54,051 bases of DNA from the NCBI GenBank assembly GCA_034687125.1, contig JAQGBZ010000402.1, forward strand, positions 1 through 54,051, read 5' to 3'. Positions within the stretch are counted from its first letter, which is position 1, and the number at the start of each line of letters is the position of its first letter. This document shows, piece by piece, positions 38,025 to 48,800 of the stretch. Below the pieces are notes generated by a model, which worked only from the letters and a program-made list of their open reading frames with translations, was not told where the DNA came from and searched no databases. This stretch comes from Neelides folsomi (taxonomy: Eukaryota > Arthropoda > Collembola > Neelipleona > Neelidae). A program made the position numbers and the translations under genes.

Positions 38025-40224
38025 ATGGTAATTATAGGAAAATTTAATTTGTTCATAATCACCGGCGTTTTATTCGTTTCACTTGCAAGCGTTATTGGTG
38101 TCGTTGCAATTTCTGGAAAAGACAGAAAACAACTTTTACAGCCCAAAGAGACTGTAGATGAAATTGTCAATAGAATTTTAACAAACAGTCCTGTAATCGA
38201 CGGGTAAAATATAAACGTTAATTATTGATAATCAAATTTACCGCTATTTACAAATACAAATAAAATGTAGGTACATTCGCTTTATTTATAATTATTTGAA
38301 TTATGATTTAAAAGGCACAATGATTTTCCACTCAACGTGCGAAATTTCCTATTCAATGATTTGAGCAAATTAAATTTTTCTGCTGATATGACGCAAATTC
38401 CACCATGGGCAGGATTTGCTGGAACTCACACTGATCTTCCAAGACTTCGTAAAGGAAGAGTTGGAGGGCAAGTAAGATTAACAAATTATTAAATTAAATT
38501 AAGTTTTTAAATTTTTTTCTAATACGATATTTATTAGTTTTGGGTCGCTTATGTTTCATGCACTGCTAATTACAAAGATGCTGTTGAACAAACTTTTGAA
38601 CAAGTTGATTTGATCCGCCGTTTAGTCGCAGACTATAAAAATGATATGCATTTTGCAACTAGCGTAAAAGGTTTTTTAATGATTAATCGCTGAGTATATT
38701 AATAATTTAATTAATTTTTCTTAGATATTGAAGATTCAATAGCAGCAGGAAAAATTGCGAGTTTGATTGCCATTGAAGGTGGTCACATGATTCAATTCAG
38801 TATGGGAATTTTAAGAACTTTGTATGATCTTGGAGCACGTTATTTAACTTTGACCCATAACTGCAATACTCCATGGTGTGATTAATATTTAAACTCAAAC
38901 TCAAGAGAATAGGGACGAGAATTGCGCAATAATTAAGTCAATTGAACAACAATTATAAGTTTAAATTAAATAATGTTTATATCAGTATGTATTTTATTAA
39001 AGGGCCGACGCTGCTCCAGTTGACCGAGATCCTCCACAATTCCCGCCACAATCATTCGGACTTTCTCAATTTGGACTTGTAATACACACTGTGATTAAAT
39101 AATGAGTTGTGATTTAGAATTTGATTCAAAAGTTAAATTATTGAATTGTTTGATTAGAAAATAATTGACGAGATGAATCGACTTGGAATGATCATTGATC
39201 TCTCACACGTGTCTTATGAAACGATGAAAGCAGCTCTTTTAAGATCCAAAGCTCCAGTTATCTTTTCTCATTCATCTGCATACGAAATTTGCCCACATCA
39301 TAGAAACGTTCGAGATGACATTTTAAGACTTGTGGTAATTATTTTACTATAAACAATAATAATATTCTGTATATAATATTAGTGTGATTTAAATTATTGA
39401 TATTGTTAAGAATGAAACACTAATTGTAAAATAAATTATTAAAATAATAGAATCAAACAAATTCCATTGTGATGGTCAATTTCTACAGATATTTCATTCG
39501 GTGTGATGGTCAACCTGCAACAATTAAAGATGTAGTTGGTTAGTTTAAAACTAATTTACTTCTAATAAATTATAAAATCGATAGTATTTATTATATTATT
39601 TTAAATAGACCATATCGAACATATAAGGAATGTGACAAGTGCGGATAATGTTGGTCTTGGAGGAGATTACGATGGAATTGATGCGTAAGAAATACCAATG
39701 TTCAAGTTTAAACTTTGCAATATTATTATCATTTTGAATAGAAAATATATATTGAAATTTTGACATATAGAACTCCAATCGGATTGGAAGATGTGTCCAA
39801 ATATCCTGATCTTATTAAAGCGCTTTATGAAACAGGAAGATGGTCAGAATCGGATTTAGAGAAACTCACTGGGAAAAACTTATTAAGAGTCTTCCGTAAC
39901 GTGGAAGCGGTATAACTTTATGTTATTTAATTAAGAATTAAATAATAGTTTAATTAAGAATTAAATAACAATTTAATTAAGATATTCCTTTAATTCCTCA
40001 TTAAATTTGATTTCCTCGTGGGCTATTTACATTATGTTCTTTATGTATTGTAATTTATATTTTATTAGACAAGAGATTTTCTTATAAACACCCGACCTCA
40101 TGAGGAATTATTGAAGAACAGCGAATTGGACAAATATGGTGTAAATCGACAATGCATCACATCAAAATTCCCAGAAAATGAAATTCAAAGGAATGCCAAA
40201 GCAAGATACACAATTCCTGCATAA
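38025..40224 (+). CDS. Membrane dipeptidase (renal dipeptidase family)
   Basis: Zinc-dependent M19 dipeptidase that cleaves dipeptides and related compounds at the cell surface or in the lumen. Ten exons: 38025-38203, 38315-38471, 38538-38670, 38725-38875, 39003-39078, 39158-39334, 39451-39538, 39609-39684, 39771-39909, 40069-40224, giving 443 residues. Seen: an N-terminal hydrophobic signal anchor ([20 protein letters not shown]); DGHNDFP (first zinc His and Asp, split by intron 1); IEGGHMI (bridging Glu); IDLSHVS and FSHSSAY (zinc and catalytic His); HHRNVRDDI; and GLGGDYDG (catalytic Asp). All active-site elements are kept. The C-terminus ends RYTIPA without an obvious GPI signal, so anchoring is probably by the N-terminus. 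It faces the SIAH-like gene tail to tail. Confidence 0.93.
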
Positions 40225-40711
40225 TTTAATACAGCAATTCTGAATTAAAGTTTTAAATATTAAAAATACAAACTTGATTATTTATAATGTGGTTTTATAA
40301 AAAAAATCAATTAATAACAACTACTCATTATATTATAATTTAAATTAATGTGCATATTAAATGATGGCCAAAAATCTATTAATTAATTTTTATTTGATTT
40401 AAAATTTAATAAAGTTCATTTACAATAACATAATTCCATTTCATAAAATAATTCATATCGATTAAATTAATTAATGGAGAAATTAAATTCGTAAAAATGA
40501 GTGTAAATCTTTAATGAATAAATAATATTTATATTCATATTATGTTAGAAAAAAATAATTGATCGATTGTATTAAGGATAATATATAAAAGTTAACATTA
40601 CGGTAGATATAATATTAGTTCATATTTGAAAATGTTTAAAAAAAATATAAATAAACTTTAGTGAAAAATAATTGATTGAGAAAATAATCGTTGTAGAATG
40701 TGAAGCAGAAT
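40225..40711. other. Convergent 3' intergenic region
   Basis: About 490 bp, very AT-rich, between the dipeptidase stop and the end of the SIAH-like gene. It presumably carries both 3' UTRs. No other feature is seen. Confidence 0.5.
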
Positions 40712-42211
40712 TTAATTAATTATTTCGCCATGTTGGCGTTTAATAAGTTCACTTCCGACACTGGTAGGTTTTTTCTCCGAGTGTCTTTTGATGTAGAGAT
40801 TCATTTCCAAGTAGGGGCGGGAAATGTTGCAGCTAATGTATTTTTCGAAGATTTTGTTCCCCACGAATTGAATGCATTTTTCATTTCTCACGATATCTCT
40901 CCAATCCTCACCGTATCCAGAAACAGGGATTGTAACTGGATCATCTTGAACCTGAAAAATAAATTATAAATCAATTTAAAACCAAATTAAATATTTACCA
41001 TTAACCAATGTCAAATAACCACATAAAATATTAAACTTTAAAGTTGATCAGTTTTTTAATTAGTCTTACTTTACGATTTTTGTGAAAAAGAACGACTTCA
41101 CCATAGAATTCTTCATGGGTATTGCTATCATTGAGCAATTGGGGCCAAATCCAAAAGTATCCTCTGTGTTTCATCACAACCCACACGAAGTCAAAGTTAT
41201 CAAGGTACATGATAGCTTGAGCAAAACGATAACCTAAATACAAACATTGGATATCTTTTAAATACTTAGTTGTTCATTCTAAAAAATTTAAAATAATTAG
41301 AAACAAATTAAATTAATGCAGATAAATTTTAAAAATAATTCAAGCTCACTGTAAAATTGGGACACATCCTTGGCCAATGGATTGTATGGGACAAACTGAT
41401 TGGGTTCGTTTGTGCGCCAAACATGATGATGCTTCAAAAGATGAATGGGAAGTTCTTCGTTGTTGAATCGCTTGCAGTTCAAGTAGAGACATTGTGAATG
41501 TGGTCTAGAAAATATAATTATATAAATCATTTCTCATTATTGTCATTATGAAATTCCAAAATTATAAAATACAATTTCATAATTATCACAATTATAAATT
41601 TATTATCATAATTGTAAAGTAGATAATAATTAGATCATTTAAATGACTTTAATGATTTAAAATAATTTAATAAATTCAACCATACTTATATGTGCAAGCG
41701 TTTTCATGTGCAGTTAGATCAAATCCAAAGATGAGATATTTGCAACCCCGAGACGCAAAAGGACAAGAGTAGACGGAACATCCCCAAATGTAATTGTAAA
41801 ATTGACACTTGGTTTCGTAGATCGGCTTCATGCACATCCCTTCGTTACTTGTCATGTAAACACATTTGGCCACAAAGGTCTGGCAATTACCACAGGTCAT
41901 GTGGCCAGCCAAGCAAGTTGACATTCGTGACCCGTACATCGGCTTGAAGCAGAAACAACATTTGAAGATATCCATAATCTTCTGGCCTGGAACCATCTGG
42001 AAGAGTCCTCCGGTCTTCTTAGGAAAAAATCTGAAGAAAAAATATTTTTAATGGATCTAATAAATATGATTGATTCAATTTAATGGATTGTATAAAAAAA
42101 CTTTAAATATAAAATTCATAATTATAAAATTTCTTACGTTCTGGACTCTACCATGTCCCTGAATTCCATTTCTTGCCTAATCGGCCCAAACACAACTTTT
42201 TCACGCTCCAT
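40712..42211 (-). CDS. SIAH-like RING/zinc-finger protein
   Basis: Five exons: 42211-42138, 42030-41686, 41504-41350, 41233-41070, 40951-40712, giving 325 residues with consistent phases. Residues about 45-85 contain an atypical RING-like cysteine pattern: CCFCFKPM, then CLAGHMTCGNC, then C. It is followed by a SIAH-type Cys/His region (CPFASRGCKYLIFGFDLTAH, with a further Cys). A C-terminal beta-rich portion (FVWVVMKHRGYFWIWPQL, EVVLFHKNRK) resembles the TRAF-like substrate-binding domain of Seven-in-absentia proteins. The likely role is E3 ubiquitin ligase or a related scaffold in the cytoplasm, inferred from domain order. Spacing in the RING deviates from canonical SIAH (CPVCFDY-type start), so ligase activity is uncertain. 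Confidence 0.65.
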
Positions 42212-42854
42212 TATCTTTCAGTGTCTTCCCGAGATGTGAAAGAAGAGATGAACGAAATGAATTCTTTCAATTAAAGAAATGAGAGGAAATTGAAGAAATT
42301 ATCCGGAAGGGAAAATGGCGGAGGCGGAGAGTGATGCGCGCCGTTTGAAGCGAATGAAGCGAATGACGTGTGATGGGAAATGACTTTTACGCAAATGCTA
42401 GAGCGAGAAACGTTTTTGTGCTTCGTCAGATTTAAATTAAATACATAGTAAACAGTATTTAACATTAAAGTTTAAAGCATATATATTCCCTATATATTCC
42501 TATATATATTATAAATATATTATATTGGTAAGTATATTGAAATACCTATTCCTTATAAAAACGTATAGGAATGCGGAATTGGCCAAGAAGCCATGCGCCA
42601 AAATAAAGATAATTGTATTTGTGGAATCTTTGTGAAATATTATTAAAAATAATAAAGTATTAACTTTGCAGGCATCTTTATTTAATTCATAATTTTATTT
42701 AATGTAAGAAGTAATCCTTAAGTAATAAAAAATAATATATATATATTAATTTATATATATATAATGTTAGTTATGAAAAAACAAATCATACAATTTCACA
42801 TTTCATTTATTTATAAAGCACGTTGAATTTAATCCTATTAATTTAAAACTTATT
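42212..42854. other. Intergenic region with AT low-complexity tracts
   Basis: About 640 bp. It contains the SIAH-like promoter region (relatively GC-rich near 42300-42400) and alternating TA tracts at 42478-42530 and 42730-42770. No gene or RNA was recognised. Confidence 0.45.
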
Positions 42855-43439
42855 TTATGTAATTAAATTCTGTTGGGAAGTTGAACTGTTTCTATAAGCA
42901 AATCTTAAATGCTTTTTGGGAAAAAAATTCTTCTTGAAAAAAAAGATAATATAAAGTAAAATGACTAGTAAAATAAAGGAATGCTTGATTAGGAGTAAAA
43001 TAAAGAAAAATTGAAAAAGAGTCGGGTCACAATAATTTTTCCCTTCTATGTAAATAACTTTATAATATTTCGAAAAAACTGCTTGTGACGAGAAAACAAA
43101 CCATACAATATAATTTAAACATAAAAGAATAAACAGAATTTTAAAAAACCAATTCATATCTCGTGGCTCGGTTGGTGGATCGTAGGTTTGGAACAAAGCC
43201 AAAAAGATGAGATTGGTCCCGCCGAGAATCAAAAGAAGACCGAGGTTTGGAGAAATATCACAATTTTCTTTTTCCAGGTAAAGACTTCCAATTGTGAGCA
43301 TTGAAAACGGAATAATGACAAATAAAATTCCTATGGTGGAAATTCTTAGGAGAATAAAATGTCTCAGCATATGGCACCATCCTCCCAAAGTGCAAATAGA
43401 GGGATTTTGGGATACTTCAATTCCCAATTCTAAATCCAT
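42855..43439 (-). CDS. TMEM272-like four-TM membrane protein, copy 1
   Basis: Single-exon frame of 194 residues with four hydrophobic segments. Features shared with the two other copies in this window are a first loop with CD following a small/Gly-rich helix (TIGSLYLEKENCDISPNLGL), LLILGGTNLIF, a Trp-containing third helix (YIVWFVFSSQAVFS), and YCDPTLFQFFF before TM4. These match invertebrate proteins annotated as transmembrane protein 272-like, whose biochemical role is unknown. It is encoded on the same strand as copies 2 and 3, which lie 7-9 kb to the right beyond the cysteine-rich gene and the Cys-loop receptor. Confidence 0.65.
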   Translation of the reverse strand: MDLELGIEVSQNPSICTLGGWCHMLRHFILLRISTIGILFVIIPFSMLTIGSLYLEKENCDISPNLGLLLILGGTNLIFLALFQTYDPPTEPRDMNWFFKILFILLCLNYIVWFVFSSQAVFSKYYKVIYIEGKNYCDPTLFQFFFILLLIKHSFILLVILLYIIFFFKKNFFPKKHLRFAYRNSSTSQQNLIT

Positions 43440-44311
43440 TTATAGTGATATTCAAATATAAAGAGCTTTTAATTAAACATGAATCGTGACCCTGATATCT
43501 GCGAAAAATTATATTAAAACAGTTAATTCGTATTTACATATATTTAAGTTTATTTAAAATAATATATTAATTTTAAAACATTTAAAATTGTTTTTACTTT
43601 TTGGATTTTGATAATTTATCAGTATATTTGAAAATGAATTAATTTCATTAATTTTAATTGGAAATTGTATGCTAAATCAATTTAACTCTTTATAATGCAA
43701 TTTTAAATAATCATGAAGAGAATGAAGACACTGAGGAAGGAATACAATAAGTTTAATGAATTATCACACAAGTTTATTTCTATTTCCTCGTTGTGGTAAA
43801 TTCAATCTATTATTTTTTAATTTTAGCCCACAAACCTATATATTTATCATCAAGATGCGTCTAATAAGAAAATTCCTGACTAATGCAAATTAAATATTAT
43901 TTAACTACATAGATTATACCAACTTCTCTTAAATATAGGAGTAATGAAAATGAGTTAGTCACTTTGGAAATTTCTCAAATAAACAAAAACTTTTAATTCT
44001 TTAAATAAAAAACCCAATTCTCGGTATTCCTGCAATGTTCTCTAAAGTTGAAAAGATTTGAATTTCATTGAATTTCATTTTTCGAAAATTCATTTTTTGT
44101 TTATTTGAGATTTCCTAAGTTACTAACTCATTTTCATTACTCCTATATTTAAGAGAAGTTGGTATAATCTGTAAATGAAAATAAGAATCTCAAATTTTTC
44201 TAAATTGTATAAATTTAAATTTCCAGCAACATACATGTATAGTACTCTTATAGACTCAAATTAAAACTATGTACAATAATTATATTCATTTCTCTCAACG
44301 TAACTTTTATG
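43440..44311. other. Intergenic region dominated by a foldback element
   Basis: About 870 bp between TMEM272-like copy 1 and the cysteine-rich gene. Its main content is the inverted-repeat element at 43911-44170. The remainder is AT-rich with nothing recognisable. Confidence 0.5.
43911..44170. repeat. Foldback element with ~78-bp arms (MITE)
   Basis: Left arm 43911-43989 and right arm 44094-44170 are nearly perfect reverse complements: agattataccaacttctctt and on, with a 2-bp indel and about three substitutions. They are separated by a 104-bp AT-rich centre. Both ends abut a TA dinucleotide within a few bases, so a Tc1/mariner-type MITE is plausible. There is no coding capacity. Confidence 0.85.
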
Positions 44312-45583
44312 TCAATCATCGCACAATTTCTTATAGACGAAAATGCAGGGTCGTATTCCATAGGTTGCTGTATCGGGATTGACAACATAATCTTCAGGAT
44401 CACATTGGCAAGTTCCATATTCATCAGATTCATTCTCAAGTTTACAAATGAGCCCAAAACTTTCATCACATTCTAAATTCTTCCCGCCACTTTTCTTGCA
44501 TTTATCACCGATTACCTCAATCTTCCCGCTATCCTTTCTGCAAACACTATTTGTTTGATCCCAGACATATCCATCTTTACAGCGGCACTTCTTCACTCCA
44601 TCAGCATCTTTGCAATCCAGATAGAATTGATCGTTGCATTTTAGTCAAAAGTCCGCTGAATTTGGAACACAAACATCATTATATTATGCACCGTCCTCCT
44701 TCACACATTTCCGTTGGTCATTTGGCTTTGTTCCATCTGGGCATTTTTTCACGCATGGCCATTTCTTATAATAAGTTGCAAATCTAAAATATCATTAATT
44801 TAGTTCTAATTATCTACATAATTTTAATTAATGCACTAACATTAATTGTAAGCATTTTGATTATTTTTTACCAAAGGCTAAAGGTATTTTGTAAATCAAA
44901 TAAAAAGATAACATCTGTTGTTTAATATTCATACCCGCATGGAACATTATTATTGCAATCACTTGGGTTTTGATATCCTCCTATAGAAAACGTTTCTTTA
45001 TTTCCCAAGTAGATCTCATTTGGACTATTTTGATAATAACGATAAATGTATTATCATTGCACTCCCACGTTTTTTTGCTCCCACCCACAAAGTTGTACGG
45101 ATGATCCTTCCAACAAGTGCATTGCATTTCATTCTCTGGCACTCCCCCACTTTCCCTCCCATTTTCCACCAGTGCAAGGAGTCCCGTAAAACGCTCCACA
45201 ATTGAGATACTTGACAACTTTCTTTATGTAAAAATAAATTCCAAATGAACGAATATACAATTTTGAGTAAGGTGTTTACTACTCCGCGTCATGGGTTGTC
45301 AAAAAAGAATCAAAGAAAGGAAGGAAGTAGAGCCAGAATTTTTGACAACTCCCATGAAGGGGAGTAGTATGTACATATTTATAGGTGTGTATTGTGTTTA
45401 TTATTGCATTATCGTTATAAGACATGACCATCATTAGTCCCATTTTGCACGCACATCGTTGACCGTTGTTTAGAACTTTGGGAGAAGCACATTCATATAC
45501 CCAATCTTTATGACATTGACTTCCGGTACATTTTGAATTAAATCGAAGGTCATCAGTTGGAGGATTCGTTTCTACTATATCAC
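44312..45583 (-). pseudogene. Cysteine-rich secreted protein gene, apparently broken
   Basis: A run of minus-strand segments encodes closely spaced cysteines in an EGF/EB/TIL-like style: 45583-45390 (SKCTGSQCHKDWVYECASP, RCACKMG), 45209-45000 (CGAFYGTPCTGGKW in one frame, MQCTCWKDH in another), 44985-44937 (PSDCNNNVPCG) and 44786-44312 (WPCVKKCPDGTKPNDQRKCV, CRCKDGYVWDQTNSVC, CDPEDY). Two frame changes (near 45140 and 44690) and an in-frame TGA (near 44648) interrupt it, and a 30-bp inverted repeat sits inside. It is either a decaying pseudogene or a gene damaged by assembly errors. No signal-peptide exon was identified. The product family is not recognised beyond its cysteine pattern. Confidence 0.5.
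45277..45369. repeat. Small palindromic element inside the cysteine-rich gene
   Basis: Arms 45277-45305 and 45339-45369 are inverted repeats (tactactcc, catggg, ttgtcaaaaa) with a few mismatches and a loop of about 33 bp. It lies between two exons of the broken cysteine-rich gene, so it could be an insertion or a transcribed hairpin. Confidence 0.65.
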
Positions 45584-45810
45584 CTAAAACTAAAAAAAAC
45601 CCTTACCAGCGAAAGAATAATAATTAATTCCATAATTTTAAATTGAAAATTAAAAATGTGTATTAATAAATAAAGTTGAATTATTTTATTGTTTCTATAA
45701 ATGACATACATTTTACAATTTACAAATGATTAATGAAATTGAATGAAATATCCCAAAAAAGTTTTTATTACATTATGGTAATAACTCGAGATGTGTTATT
45801 TAATTAAAGT

Positions 45811-48800
45811 TTATGAGTCCGAAAAGTCAGGTGGAAAATAAAGTAAAATAACCCAAAATACAATCGTGAAAATGAAAAATAAAATCGGAAATACAAAGCG
45901 TGAAATTTCATCAATTCTTTCCCAGTTCATTGGCGATTTCGGTTTTTTGATTTCTCTAACAAAAACAACATTTTCTCTCAAATGGGGCGGAATTCCTTCC
46001 AGGTTTTTTGAAAAAGGTTCAAAATTAGTTGAAATATCCCACGCCTTTCCTCTTCGTGTAGTTCTTGTAATTGGACTCCCGAAATATTCATAATAAGGCG
46101 GAAAACCCGAATTGTCCTTTTCACTATTCTTTTTTGCCTCTGCTGCTGCAGCCTTGCCATTTTCATAATGAATAAATTTCACGACAACAAATTCAAAAAT
46201 GGCTGCAAATACAAAAGTTAAACACCCAGCCATCCAAATGTCGATCATTTTGACATAAGAAGCCTGTGGAACGTCGGACTTAAGCCCCGAATACATTGTA
46301 ACTAAAGTTAGCATGCAGGTGACAACTAAAGAGATCCTTCCAGGAATGGCGTCAAGAGCTAGCCAAAAACTAAACCATGAGAGAGCCACGATTAGAAAAG
46401 TTGGCGCGAATACGGTGATCACATGCTGAGCCACTTGTCGTTCAAATGTAAAATCCAAGTAAACATACGAATAAAATTCTGTTTTAAAATAAAATACAAA
46501 AATATATTAATTATAGTTTTTATAGTTATAATTAAATTATTAATTTTGAATTAAATTAAATTTATTAAATTTATTCAATTTGCCATCTAATCCAAGTCGT
46601 TTTCGACTTCCGTTTCCAAAAGTAATGGGAATTTGTAAGAAATATTTATTAACTTTTACTTTGTCGGAAATCACAATGGGAACAACTCCACTTGCATCCC
46701 ATTGATAGTGAACATAATCGGCTGAATAAGTATCTGCGAAAACGATGAAGGTATTTAAATAATTTGGAAAATGATTTTTATTTAAATAATTAAATTTTTA
46801 ACTTATATGATTCAAATAAATATCAAAATCAATCAATATCAACTTACATGATTCAAGAATCATTTGACAATCCTGAACATCTAATGGAAACCAACGAAAA
46901 TTCATTTGACATCCAGCAATTGTGGAAAGGCCCACAGAATAAATAATTGTTTTATTCTTAAAAATCATCACTTTGGAGGTGGACGTAATTGAAGTAGTGA
47001 GAGTTCCAAGTTCTTAAACATAATTAAATATGGCTTATATATAAGTACACCTCTGGTTATATACATATACACTTCTTAAAAATACCGAAAAGACTTCTTA
47101 AATAATATTTGGGCTCTCAAACGATAAAGTACCTCTAGAAATACACTTTTCACCTCTTGAATATAAATAATACTTACAGTATAATATTAGACCTCTTATA
47201 ATAAACACATCTCCAGAACAAAATAAAAAGATTAGTTTATTTTTTAAATAAGTACATAATATACATGAATCATTCATTCGGTTTCCATATTCCTTTCGTC
47301 AACTTTTAAACATTAACATTGATAATGTCATCTTAATTATTACCAGTTTACTCAAGTGACAAAGAAATCAGTGTCAGTGATTCAGATTCATACATTAAGC
47401 CAGTGCGAAAAAAACTAAATCTAAAAGAATATGAATTGATAATGCACAAGAAGCTAAGGATTATGTTAAGGAAACTGGACTTTGGAATTATTATAATCAA
47501 CAAAATTATTCTTTTGAACCATTTATAAAATATAATTGTAAACAATCGAATGATTGTAATTCTAAATTGAAACTATTATTAAAAAATGATTCACAAATTC
47601 AGAAACTGTTGGTGGTCACACTCACGAGGAAAAAATCATAAGAGGAATTCTTTAGTCAACTAAAAATATTATAATTGATCTGCACCGAAGTGGCGTCACT
47701 AAACCAAGAAAAATAATTGAAATCTTACGTGATCAAAACCGAGAAATTCCTGTTAAACAATTGAACAGTTTTTAGCAACATTTCGCAAAAAGAGTTTGGG
47801 ATATCCGAAGATATCTTTAGGCGAACTTTCAAAACTATGCAAAAATAAATCCCCAATTCCATCATGCTCGGATTTACCATTTATCGCTCAATACAACTGC
47901 TCAATTGAAGAGGATGAAAATTCGTCATTTAAATTTCTAATGACTACAATAAGATTACTATATAACGTTTTTAATACTAAACATATTCATACTGATACTA
48001 CATATAAACTTATATGGCAAGGTATGGATAATATCAATAATAAAAATTATTGTATGGTTTTTCTTATATTTATTTCTTATAGGGTTCCCTGTTTTAATAG
48101 TGGGAACAACGGATATGAATAGAAGCTTCCACCCATTCGGATTGTGTGTTTCCGCTAGCGATTTTGAATTTATGTTTCGTTCAATTAAACAGAAAGCCGA
48201 AGAAATATATTTAGAAAAATCTACACCGAAAATTTTAATTGCTGATGCTGCTGAAACTATAACAAACGGGTATATAAGTGCATTTGGCGTTGAACCAAAA
48301 AGAATATACTGCTGGGCTCATGTAATAAGGGCTGTTGACAAAAAATTGTTAATTATTAAATCTCAAGATGCTCGATTTCAGATAAGATCAGACATAAGTC
48401 ATCTTCAACTCTCAAGATCAAAAGAAATTTTTGATACTGCTTGCAATTTATGGCTACAAAATGGTCTAAACCAGAATATGAAGAATTTATTTCATATTTT
48501 AATGATCAATGGATCATTAAATGCAACGGTTGGTATGAAGGTATTAAACATATTTAATTATACCTATTAAATATTGTCATAATGGTTAAATGTTCTTATA
48601 TTTATAAATTATTAGCTGTGGCAATTTAATGCCCAAGCACAAGCAACGCTATTGAAGCTGTGAACAACTGGATTAAAAAAGAGGAAACGTTGCGAGAACG
48701 ATTGCCAATTTCACAATTTTTTGCAATTGCAGAAAACAAGATGGTCTGAAGATAGAATACCATTGAAATTAAATGAAAAAAAGTTTGCAATCTTACATAG

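Noticed and set aside
48022..48082. In-frame extra segment in the MULE transposase (…NINNKNYCMVF…)
   Set aside because: Treated as a 61-bp intron because GT-AG splicing restores the conserved WQGFPVLIVGTTD block.
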